Part shown: one piece after another, positions 25,529-33,275 of the stretch | Layout: every line of letters starts with the position of its first letter | Position numbering within the stretch: position 1 is the first letter of the stretch | Source of the DNA: an uncultured Clostridia bacterium | GTDB taxonomy: Bacteria > Bacillota > Clostridia > Christensenellales > UBA1242 | Assembly: GCA_937895935.1 (NCBI GenBank) | Contig: CALBKX010000024.1 | Coordinates: 76,515-140,514 of the forward strand | DNA: 64,000 nt | Direction: 5' to 3' | Notes under the pieces: model-generated | Told to the model about the DNA's origin: nothing | The model's database searches: none | Seen by the model: the letters and a program-made list of their open reading frames with translations, nothing else | Made by a program: the position numbers and the translations under genes

Positions 25529-26845
25529 ATGGATTTAGAAGAATTAAAACAGAAAAAAATATCAGCAATCAGTTTGGGATGCGATAAAAATAGAGTAGAT
25601 TTAGAAAAAATGCTTTATAATTTAAAAAATTTTGGCTTTAAAATTGTTGATGATATAAGTGATTGTGAAATAATTATAGTTAATACTTGTGCTTTTATAT
25701 CACCAGCAGTTAGTGAATCTATTCAAAACATTTTGTTGGCAATTGATGAAAAAAATTACAAGTGTGAAAAAGTAATTGTAACTGGTTGCCTAAATAGTAG
25801 ATTTGAAAATGAAATTGAATCTTTAATAAAAGATGTAGATTGTTTTGTCACTTTAAAGGATAACAGTCAAATAGTAAACAAAATACTGGAATTGTATGGA
25901 TTAAGTTCAAACTACACTTATAAAAATGGAAGATTGCTTACAAATTTTTCACATTATGCTTTTTTAAAAATTGCAGATGGTTGTGACAATGGTTGTGCAT
26001 ATTGTACTATACCTAGGATTCGTGGCAGATATAAGTCGGTGCCGATGGATGAATTAATAAGTGAAGCAAAAAACTTGGCAGAACAAGGTGTTAAAGAGTT
26101 AATTTTGGTAGCTCAAGACATAACAAGGTATGGAATAGACATTTATCATAAATATTCATTGATTGACCTTATTAAATCACTATCAAAAATAAAGAATATT
26201 GAATGGATAAGGCTTCATTATTGCTATCCAGAAATGGTAACAAATGAGTTATTGGATGAAATCAAAAATAATCCAAAGGTTTGTAAATATATTGATGTAC
26301 CTCTTCAACACATAGATGATAAAATATTAAATAATATGAATAGGAGGTCTAATGAACAACAAGTTAGAGATTTAATAAAAAATATTAAAAAAAATTATCC
26401 TGAAATTGCAATAAGAAGTACTTTTATAATAGGTTTTCCAGGTGAAACAAGACATCAATTTAATAAACTTATTAAATTTATTGAAGATTATAAACTGGAT
26501 AATGTTGGATTTTTCCCTTTTTATAAAGAAGAAAAAACTAAGGCTTTCTTTATGAAAAAACAAATTCCAAATTTTATAAAAAAGCATCGCCTAAAAAAGA
26601 TACAAAAAGTACAAGAAAGAGTTATGAATGCAAACAATATAAACAGGATTGGCTCCATCACCCCAGTAATAATAGATTATTTTGATTGTGAGTATGGATA
26701 TTTTGTTGGAAGAACAAACCAGAATTCACCTGATGTTGATTTTTACATATATTTTGAAGATAATCCAAAAATAAAAGTAGGAAATATTTACCAAGCAAAA
26801 ATTATTGGTTATTATAATTCAATGTTTAAAGGAGAGATAATATAA
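25529..26845 (+). CDS. rimO: Ribosomal protein S12 methylthiotransferase
   Basis: Radical-SAM enzyme that adds a methylthio group to an aspartate of ribosomal protein S12. It has the N-terminal cluster-binding domain (SLGCDKNRVDLE, CAF and GCLNSRF blocks), the radical-SAM CxxxCxxC in DGCDNGCAYCTIPRIRG (about 152-160) and a C-terminal TRAM domain. RimO is chosen over MiaB because of SLGCDKNRVD and the IRGRYKS context; the true miaB lies at 32139. At 438 aa the length is normal. Its TAA overlaps the pgsA ATG by one base (TAATG). Confidence 0.94.
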   Translation: MDLEELKQKKISAISLGCDKNRVDLEKMLYNLKNFGFKIVDDISDCEIIIVNTCAFISPAVSESIQNILLAIDEKNYKCEKVIVTGCLNSRFENEIESLIKDVDCFVTLKDNSQIVNKILELYGLSSNYTYKNGRLLTNFSHYAFLKIADGCDNGCAYCTIPRIRGRYKSVPMDELISEAKNLAEQGVKELILVAQDITRYGIDIYHKYSLIDLIKSLSKIKNIEWIRLHYCYPEMVTNELLDEIKNNPKVCKYIDVPLQHIDDKILNNMNRRSNEQQVRDLIKNIKKNYPEIAIRSTFIIGFPGETRHQFNKLIKFIEDYKLDNVGFFPFYKEEKTKAFFMKKQIPNFIKKHRLKKIQKVQERVMNANNINRIGSITPVIIDYFDCEYGYFVGRTNQNSPDVDFYIYFEDNPKIKVGNIYQAKIIGYYNSMFKGEII

Positions 26846-27423
26846 TGAATTTACCAAATAAACTTTCTATGTTAAGAATTTTTCTTATACCATTTTTAAT
26901 ATTTTTTTATTTAGAGCCATTTTTTCCATATGGGAAAATAATAGCAATTGCTATTTTTATCATTGCTGCTTTCACGGATATGCTAGATGGAAAAATCGCT
27001 AGAAAATATAATTTAGTGACAAACTTAGGAAAACTTTTAGACCCAATTGCTGATAAACTTTTGGTTGTTTCTGGGTTACTTTTAGTTGTTATAGACCAAA
27101 CCATACCACATCCATATGGTGTTATTATTGCAATTATCATTATTGGTAGGGAATTACTTATTTCTGCTTTTAGACAAATTGCTGCATCACAAAATATTGT
27201 TATGGCTGCAGATGGTTTTGGAAAATTAAAAACATTGACTCAAGATATTGCAATACCTTTTCTTTTCCTAATTTCATTTTTAGGAAATGATATTGTTATA
27301 AACTCAACAGCACTTTTAGTCTTACAAATTATTGGTTACTGCTTAATTTGTTTTGCTACATTATTTACTATACTTTCAGGAGTAAATTATATTATTAATA
27401 ATAAAAATGTTTTAAAAGGTTAA
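26845..27423 (+). CDS. pgsA: CDP-diacylglycerol-glycerol-3-phosphate 3-phosphatidyltransferase
   Basis: First committed step of phosphatidylglycerol synthesis at the membrane. The CDP-alcohol phosphotransferase motif D-x2-DG-x2-AR-x8-G-x3-D-x3-D is intact in DMLDGKIARKYNLVTNLGK followed by LLDPIADKLL. Five to six hydrophobic helices fill 192 aa, the usual size. It is translationally coupled to rimO and followed after 2 bases by the cinA-like gene and then recA, the conserved pgsA-cinA-recA order of Firmicutes. Confidence 0.95.
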   Translation: MNLPNKLSMLRIFLIPFLIFFYLEPFFPYGKIIAIAIFIIAAFTDMLDGKIARKYNLVTNLGKLLDPIADKLLVVSGLLLVVIDQTIPHPYGVIIAIIIIGRELLISAFRQIAASQNIVMAADGFGKLKTLTQDIAIPFLFLISFLGNDIVINSTALLVLQIIGYCLICFATLFTILSGVNYIINNKNVLKG

Positions 27424-27425
27424 AT

Positions 27426-28613
27426 ATGGTACACATTTTTACATTTAGTGATAAAGCTTTAATAGGTAAAACAGAAAACAAATCTGCAAAATTTTTATGT
27501 GAAAATCTTTATAAGTACAATTTTATAATTGAAGAATCTTGTATTTATAGTTCAAATTTTAATTTTGAAAATATTTCCTTTAAAAATAAGGATATTTACT
27601 TTCTGCTTATGCAAAAATCTAATATAAATTTAAATGAAAAATTAGCAAAACTATGCGGTAAAAATCTTATTTATAATGAAACTTTAAAAAAAGTAGTTAG
27701 TGAATACTTTTCAAGAAAAAATATTCCTATAGACAAATTTAGTGAAAATGAATGGCAATTACCTGAAAGTGCAATTCCTATAACAAACCCAAACGGAACA
27801 ACTCAAGGCTTTTATTTAAAAATTGCGGATTCATCAATATTTGTTTTACCAAATAACTATGAAGAGTTTCTATCCATATTTAATGATTGTTTATTATCGT
27901 TTTTAGAGGAAAACTTTCCAATTGAATATAAATCTGAAACATATAAAACTTTTGGGCTAAGTGAAACTATTTTAAAACAAGCAATAAAAGACCAAATAAA
28001 AAACAAAGATAAGGTAAATGTGTCAATTTTTTCTAAGGGTTTAGAAAACGATATAGTAATCAAGGCAAAAAATAACAACGAAAAATTTGGTTATTATCGT
28101 CAGTTAATTTTTGACAAATTAGAAAATTATATTTATGCTGTGCAACCTATTTCAATGGATGAATATTTGGAAAATTTGATATTTTCAAATAACGCTAAAA
28201 TCACCATAATTGGGGATGCATCTATAAATAATATTATTAATAATTTATCTTTACATATTATTAAAGATAATGTTATTGGTTTATTTGAATTGCCAAATAC
28301 TCATTCAAAAATAAATTTTGGAATAGATAATAATCAAATAGAAAATTTTGGAGAGGAGAGTGCGGAAATAGCATATGACCTTGCTGTAAAGGCACTGGAA
28401 AAATTTGGTAATACTGATTTGATTTTATCTTGCCTAGTAAGTTATTCAAATAATAGTTGTGTGGTTTATATAGCCATAGGAAATAAAGTTAAAATTGACA
28501 TTTATAAGAATCAATTTTTTGGAAGCGAACAAGAAATTATGTCAAATATTTCTCAATCTGCAAAATTTTACTTAATTAAAAAATTAAAAACCAAGGATTA
28601 TAAAACTATTTAA
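27426..28613 (+). CDS. cinA: Degenerate CinA-family protein
   Basis: A 395-aa protein in the exact place of cinA, between pgsA and recA. The best conserved stretch is the LPESAIPITNPNGTTQGFYL block near residue 115, matching the 'LPEGA-PN-NGTAPGF' region of CinA, followed by LPN and YKTFGLSETIL (CinA: 'R-FGI-ES'). The N-terminal part does not show the mononucleotide-binding motifs I would expect. In the C-terminal domain the nicotinamide-nucleotide amidase signature ESCTGG is absent; at that point the protein reads GLFELPNTHSK. The frame is intact over its full length. It is probably a diverged paralogue that has lost the known activities rather than a fresh pseudogene. Confidence 0.72.
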   Translation: MVHIFTFSDKALIGKTENKSAKFLCENLYKYNFIIEESCIYSSNFNFENISFKNKDIYFLLMQKSNINLNEKLAKLCGKNLIYNETLKKVVSEYFSRKNIPIDKFSENEWQLPESAIPITNPNGTTQGFYLKIADSSIFVLPNNYEEFLSIFNDCLLSFLEENFPIEYKSETYKTFGLSETILKQAIKDQIKNKDKVNVSIFSKGLENDIVIKAKNNNEKFGYYRQLIFDKLENYIYAVQPISMDEYLENLIFSNNAKITIIGDASINNIINNLSLHIIKDNVIGLFELPNTHSKINFGIDNNQIENFGEESAEIAYDLAVKALEKFGNTDLILSCLVSYSNNSCVVYIAIGNKVKIDIYKNQFFGSEQEIMSNISQSAKFYLIKKLKTKDYKTI

Positions 28614-28621
28614 AAAATAGT

Positions 28622-28632
28622 ACAAATGTTTG
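28622..28632 (+). promoter_or_regulatory. Candidate LexA operator, recA
   Basis: ACAAATGTTTG, the same 11-base word that precedes lexA (complement of 42038-42048). Its last three bases are part of the recA -35 box, so a bound repressor would block transcription. It resembles a weak form of the Firmicutes SOS box (CGAACN4GTTCG), with A/T in place of the outer G/C. Confidence 0.55.
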
Positions 28633-28658
28633 CTTGATTTAAAAAAATATGATATATT
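28630..28658 (+). promoter_or_regulatory. Predicted recA promoter
   Basis: TTGCTT (28630-28635), a 17-base spacer and TATATT (28653-28658), about 120 bases before the recA start, which has a GGAG ribosome site. Confidence 0.6.
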
Positions 28659-28779
28659 TTTAATGTAATATATAGTTTTTCAAAAAAGTTAGATATTTTG
28701 AGTCTTAAAGAACTTTTTGAAGATTTAAAACAATAAATATTTTTGGAAAACATAAGTTGAATACTTTATAGGAGAAAAT

Positions 28780-29802
28780 ATGGAAGATAAGAAAAAAATA
28801 TTAGAACAAGCAATTTTAAATATTGAAAAACAATTTGGAAAAGGCTCAATAATGCGTTTAGGTGATGCACCTGATCAAAAAATTGAAGTTATTCCAACAG
28901 GATGTTTGCCACTTGATTTAGCTTTAGGTTGTGGTGGTATGCCTAGAGGAAGAATTGTTGAAATTTACGGACCTGAATCTTCAGGTAAAACTACACTTGC
29001 ATTGCACGTAGTAGCAGAGGCACAAAAACTTGGTGGTACTGCAGCATTTATTGATGCAGAGCACGCTCTTGACCCTGTTTATGCTAGCAAGTTAGGAGTT
29101 AATATAAACGACTTGTACGTTTCTCAACCTGACAATGGTGAACAAGCACTTGATATATGTGATTCTCTTGTTAGAACCGGTGCTGTTGACGTAGTCGTAG
29201 TTGACTCAGTTGCAGCCCTAACACCAAAAGCAGAAATTGATGGCGATATGGGCGATCAACATATGGGATTGCAAGCGAGATTAATGAGCCAAGCTATGAG
29301 AAAAATTGCAGGCATTGCTAATAAAAGCAAAACTTGTATAATTTTTATTAATCAGTTACGTGAAAAAATTGGCGTTATGTTTGGTAATCCTGAAACTACA
29401 GCGGGAGGAAAAGCATTAAAATTCTATGCAAGTATCAGAATTGATATTCGCAGAGTAGACGCTATTAAAGATGGTACCAATATTATTGGTAATAAAACTA
29501 GAGCAAAAATTGTTAAAAACAAACTTGCTCCTCCATTTAAAACTGTTGAATTTGATATTATGTATGGAGAAGGAATTTCAAAAATTGGTTCAACCTTAGA
29601 TATGGCAATTGAACTTAATATAATACAAAAAACTGGTTCTTGGTTCTCTTATAACGATGAAAAAATCGCTCAAGGAAAAGAAAATTGTAAACAATATTTA
29701 AAGGAGCATTCAGATATATATCAAGAAATTGAAACTAAAGTACGTGAAAGAATATCAAATGGTGATAAATTGGCAGATAACATAACTGATCAAGCGGAGT
29801 AA
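28780..29802 (+). CDS. recA: Recombinase RecA
   Basis: Strand-exchange ATPase and co-protease for LexA. Walker [14 protein letters not shown] (about 68-80), the [10 protein letters not shown] block, [13 protein letters not shown] (Walker B), and the loop-2 region [19 protein letters not shown] are complete, and the 340-aa length is normal. A GGAG site lies 7 bases before the ATG. The last 13 bases overlap the end of the convergent PBP gene. Regulation by LexA is suggested by the operator-like word over the -35 box. Confidence 0.98.
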   Translation: MEDKKKILEQAILNIEKQFGKGSIMRLGDAPDQKIEVIPTGCLPLDLALGCGGMPRGRIVEIYGPESSGKTTLALHVVAEAQKLGGTAAFIDAEHALDPVYASKLGVNINDLYVSQPDNGEQALDICDSLVRTGAVDVVVVDSVAALTPKAEIDGDMGDQHMGLQARLMSQAMRKIAGIANKSKTCIIFINQLREKIGVMFGNPETTAGGKALKFYASIRIDIRRVDAIKDGTNIIGNKTRAKIVKNKLAPPFKTVEFDIMYGEGISKIGSTLDMAIELNIIQKTGSWFSYNDEKIAQGKENCKQYLKEHSDIYQEIETKVRERISNGDKLADNITDQAE

Positions 29803-32003
29803 TATAATTCAATATAGTTACTATTTCCGCTTTGCAACTCATTTTTTGTTTTATAGTCTATTAATTTTGTTTTTATATAATATTTATACAGTTTATTTGG
29901 GCTTTGACTTATTGTGTAGGTTACAGGCCCATATTTATTGCTAATATTTGCTATTAATTCTTCTTTATCATCTGTGATTCTATATATATCGTATAAACAG
30001 TATAAATTTGCGTTAAAACTTATATTTGCAACACCATTTAACACTTTTCCTTCAATGTTTACAGCATCAACTGTAAGTTTACTGCTATAATTTTCTTTAG
30101 GTGGATTAAACCTAGAAAAATATGCTTTTTCTCTGTATCTTTCTGGTAAAAAATTATTTGCTCTGTAAATTATATGTTCATTATCTCTGGCGAGAGTATC
30201 TATTTCTTCCTCAACAATTGATGAAGGTATTTTAAAATCGTTTGGTTTTTTATTTGCATATATTTGTTGCATATATTTTTTAACAAAAGCGGTTGGGGTT
30301 CCTCCACCAACTATGTTTATTGGAGTATTATCCAAATTGCCAATCCAACAACCTACGACATCTTCTGAAGTATAACTAATGTTGTAAGCATCTAAGTTTT
30401 TCTTTGCATTTGAAGAAGTCCCTGTTTTTGATGCAACATAAAAATCTAAATCGCTTAGTCTTTTCGCTGTACCTGTTTTTGAACAACTATGTAACATATC
30501 TGTCATTAAAAATGCAGTATCACTACGATAAATTGTTTTAGAATTTTCGTTATTTTTGTATATAACTCTTCCTTTGCTATCTAGAATATAGTCAATAAAC
30601 TTTGCTTCGTTGTATACTCCATAATTTGCGAATGTTTGATAACAATTTGTCAAGTTTTTAAGTCCTATCCCATAAGTCATTCCACCTAATGCTAAGGCTA
30701 AATTATTATCTTTTTCATCAAAATCAATTTTTTGTCTTTCAAGATAACTTTTTGCTTTATTTACGCCAATGTAACTTAAAATTTTTACTGCTGGAATATT
30801 CAACGAATTGCTTAGTGCTTTTTTTACATTTACATAACCATATTCTTTGTCGCCTATATTTTGAGGCTCATAACCATTTATTGTGATTTTTTCATCCAAA
30901 ATAACTGTGCTGGGTGATATAATATTTTCGTTAATTGCAGGAGCATAAACTAATATTGGTTTAATTGCAGAAGCGGGTGGGCGTACAACATTGGTAAGTG
31001 GTAAATTACTTTTTTCAACATATGCCTCAATTTTTCCATTATTTGCGTTTAAAGAAATCATTGCACAATCCTCTTTTAAACTTTTATCAATGGAATTTTC
31101 TAAAGCCTTTTGTTTATCCTTGTCCATATTAGTAAAAATCCTATAATTTCCAATAGCAATTTGTTTTTCTGGCATTTTTAATATACTTTCTGCTTCTTTT
31201 ATTGTTGCTTTTGCATATGAATTCATTTCCAAACTATCAGAGTTAATTTCAATAAGTGTTTTAATATTTTTAGCTGATTTATATTCTGTATTTGAAATTT
31301 TGTTATCTTTAAGCATTTCACTTAAAACAAGGTCTCTTCTTGACATACAATTATTATATTGTTTAACAGGATGATATCGGTTTGGTGATTTGATTATTCC
31401 AGCCAAAATGGCACTTTCATCTAAAGTGAGTTTACTGACAGGCTTAGAAAAATAATGCTCACTTGCATTTTGTATTCCATAACAATTATCACCAAAATAT
31501 ATAATATTTAAATAATATTCTAAAATTTGGTCTTTGGAAAATTCTTTTTCTAGTTTTTTTGTTAATTTAATTTCATTAATTTTTCTTTTAATAGACTTTT
31601 CATTTGTTAAATGTGTATTTTTTATCAATTGCTGTGAAATTGTTGAAGCACCTTCCTTAAAACTAAACGAGGCTAAATTTTTAGCGGTTGCTGATATTAT
31701 TCTCTTATAATTAATTCCTTTATGATTGTAAAAATTTTTATCTTCTATGCTTAAAAAACATTCTACGGTTTGTTTAGGTATTTGTTCTAATTTAACATAA
31801 TCACCATTAATAAAAGTGTGTTCTAGAGGTCTTTTTTCAATATCATAAATACTTATTGAAAGGTTAGAGTTTTTTATTTTATTTGCGTCAAATGATACTG
31901 GAGATAAAAAGAAAATTAAACTAAAATATCCAACAACAAAAAGAATAGCTATTATACTAACTATTATTCCTATTTTTATAAATCTCTTAGCAAATTTTTT
32001 CAT
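29790..32003 (-). CDS. Class A penicillin-binding protein (transglycosylase/transpeptidase)
   Basis: A 737-aa bifunctional peptidoglycan synthase. One N-terminal membrane helix (about 11-33) is followed by a GT51 domain with catalytic E87 in [12 protein letters not shown] and [13 protein letters not shown]. The penicillin-binding domain has SxxK in PPASAIKP (about 345), SxN in LSNSLN and KTG in [11 protein letters not shown] short C-terminal beta domain completes the protein. It builds cell wall outside the membrane. Several class A PBPs have this plan (PbpF, PBP1a types), so no symbol is given. It ends inside recA (13-base convergent overlap), with no terminator between them. Confidence 0.93.
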   Translation of the reverse strand: MKKFAKRFIKIGIIVSIIAILFVVGYFSLIFFLSPVSFDANKIKNSNLSISIYDIEKRPLEHTFINGDYVKLEQIPKQTVECFLSIEDKNFYNHKGINYKRIISATAKNLASFSFKEGASTISQQLIKNTHLTNEKSIKRKINEIKLTKKLEKEFSKDQILEYYLNIIYFGDNCYGIQNASEHYFSKPVSKLTLDESAILAGIIKSPNRYHPVKQYNNCMSRRDLVLSEMLKDNKISNTEYKSAKNIKTLIEINSDSLEMNSYAKATIKEAESILKMPEKQIAIGNYRIFTNMDKDKQKALENSIDKSLKEDCAMISLNANNGKIEAYVEKSNLPLTNVVRPPASAIKPILVYAPAINENIISPSTVILDEKITINGYEPQNIGDKEYGYVNVKKALSNSLNIPAVKILSYIGVNKAKSYLERQKIDFDEKDNNLALALGGMTYGIGLKNLTNCYQTFANYGVYNEAKFIDYILDSKGRVIYKNNENSKTIYRSDTAFLMTDMLHSCSKTGTAKRLSDLDFYVASKTGTSSNAKKNLDAYNISYTSEDVVGCWIGNLDNTPINIVGGGTPTAFVKKYMQQIYANKKPNDFKIPSSIVEEEIDTLARDNEHIIYRANNFLPERYREKAYFSRFNPPKENYSSKLTVDAVNIEGKVLNGVANISFNANLYCLYDIYRITDDKEELIANISNKYGPVTYTISQSPNKLYKYYIKTKLIDYKTKNELQSGNSNYIELYYSA

Positions 32004-32036
32004 TGAGTCTATTATTTGTATTTATTACTAAAATAT

Positions 32037-32052
32037 ACACTATACATAGTGT
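32037..32052. promoter_or_regulatory. Palindrome between the PBP gene and miaB
   Basis: ACACTAT-AC-ATAGTGT, seven-base arms, lies 34 bases upstream of the PBP gene start and about 85 bases before miaB. It is a possible operator or a leader hairpin of the PBP gene. Confidence 0.35.
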
Positions 32053-32104
32053 TAATAATTTGCTTATTTTCTAAAATCTATTCAAAAAATTATAGCAATT
32101 TTTT

Positions 32105-32114
32105 AACATTTGTT
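32105..32114 (+). promoter_or_regulatory. Candidate LexA-operator-like word upstream of miaB-mutS
   Basis: AACATTTGTT, related to the AAACATTTGTTT seen before lexA. It sits immediately before a TATAAT (32116-32121) that could be the -10 box of the miaB-mutS-mutL unit. No good -35 box is seen, so this is weaker than the recA and lexA sites. Confidence 0.3.
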
Positions 32115-32138
32115 GTATAATTTATCTTGGAGAAATTT

Positions 32139-33275
32139 ATGTTTTATACTATTGTTACATTTGGATGTCAAATGAACGTCCATGAATCAGAAAAAATTGC
32201 AGGAATGCTTGAAAATATGGGTTATAACCCTACTGACGATAAAGAAAAGGCAGATATAATAGTTTTTAATACTTGTGCTATACGCGAAGGTGCAGAGGAT
32301 AGAGCACTTGGAAACATTGGAAACCTTAAAAAAATGAAAAAAGCAAATCCAAATAAGATAATCGCGGTTGCTGGCTGTATGACACAACAAAAACAAGTAG
32401 CAGAAAAATTATTTAAAACTTTTCCTTTTATAGATATAATTGTCGGAACACATAATTTATATGAATTACCAAACTTGATTAATTTAAAACTCAACGAAAA
32501 TAAAAGAAGTATAGAAAATTCTGGGATTGAGTCTATCAATGAAAGTGTTCCAGTAAGTAGAACTAGTGGAGAAAATGCTTGGGTAAATATAATGTATGGT
32601 TGTAATAATTTTTGCTCTTATTGTATTGTCCCATATGTTAGAGGTAGGGAAATTAGCCGTAAAAAGTCTGATATTTTAAATGAATGTAAGCAAATAATTA
32701 ACAGTGGCAAATATAAGCAAATAACTTTACTTGGACAAAATGTCAATTCATACCTTTGCCCTGATGATAACTCTAATTTTGCTTCTCTTTTAAAAGATAT
32801 ATGTGCTTTAGATGGTGATTTTAAATTAACATTTATGACCAGTCATCCAAAAGATATTTCAGATGAAGTGATTGACATTCTTGCTTTTGAGCCAAAAATA
32901 TTAAAAGAGTTACACTTGCCAGTCCAAAGTGGTAGTAGTAAAATATTAAAAGCGATGAATCGTAAATATACGCGTGAGCACTATTTAAATATAATTGATA
33001 AGTTAAAAAGCAAAATCCCAAACATCAGGCTTACAACGGACATAATTGTTGGTTTCCCTGGAGAAATGGATGAAGATTTTGAGGAAACAATATCACTAAT
33101 TAAATATGTTAAGTATGATGGGATTTTTGCTTTTATGTATTCAAAAAGATCAGGTACATTGGCAGAAAAAATGGAAAATCAAATTCCAGATAATATAAAG
33201 AATTATAGAGTAAATAAAGTTTTAGAAGTTGAAAAAGAAATACAAAAAGAAAAGGAAGAGAGAAATGGCGAGTGA
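32139..33275 (+). CDS. miaB: tRNA-2-methylthio-N6-dimethylallyladenosine synthase, lacking the TRAM domain
   Basis: Radical-SAM enzyme that methylthiolates i6A37 in tRNA, acting after MiaA. The start is the ATG at 32139, with GGAG seven bases before it; a TTG at 32127 would overlap that site. The N-terminal domain (TFGCQMNVHESE, NTCAIREGAEDRA, GCMTQQ) and the radical-SAM CxxxCxxC (YGCNNFCSYCIVPYVRG) are intact. The protein ends at 378 residues right after the helix that normally precedes the TRAM RNA-binding domain. The mutS start lies inside the last codons, so there is no room for TRAM. Confidence 0.92.
   Translation: MFYTIVTFGCQMNVHESEKIAGMLENMGYNPTDDKEKADIIVFNTCAIREGAEDRALGNIGNLKKMKKANPNKIIAVAGCMTQQKQVAEKLFKTFPFIDIIVGTHNLYELPNLINLKLNENKRSIENSGIESINESVPVSRTSGENAWVNIMYGCNNFCSYCIVPYVRGREISRKKSDILNECKQIINSGKYKQITLLGQNVNSYLCPDDNSNFASLLKDICALDGDFKLTFMTSHPKDISDEVIDILAFEPKILKELHLPVQSGSSKILKAMNRKYTREHYLNIIDKLKSKIPNIRLTTDIIVGFPGEMDEDFEETISLIKYVKYDGIFAFMYSKRSGTLAEKMENQIPDNIKNYRVNKVLEVEKEIQKEKEERNGE

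Noticed and set aside
25529..26845. A second miaB
   Set aside because: The SLGCDKNRVDLE start and the IRGRYKS context fit RimO, and a separate miaB lies at 32139 beside mutS.
33100..33275. Frameshift in miaB hiding a TRAM domain
   Set aside because: The start and ribosome site of mutS lie inside the last codons of miaB, so there is no sequence left that could encode the domain.
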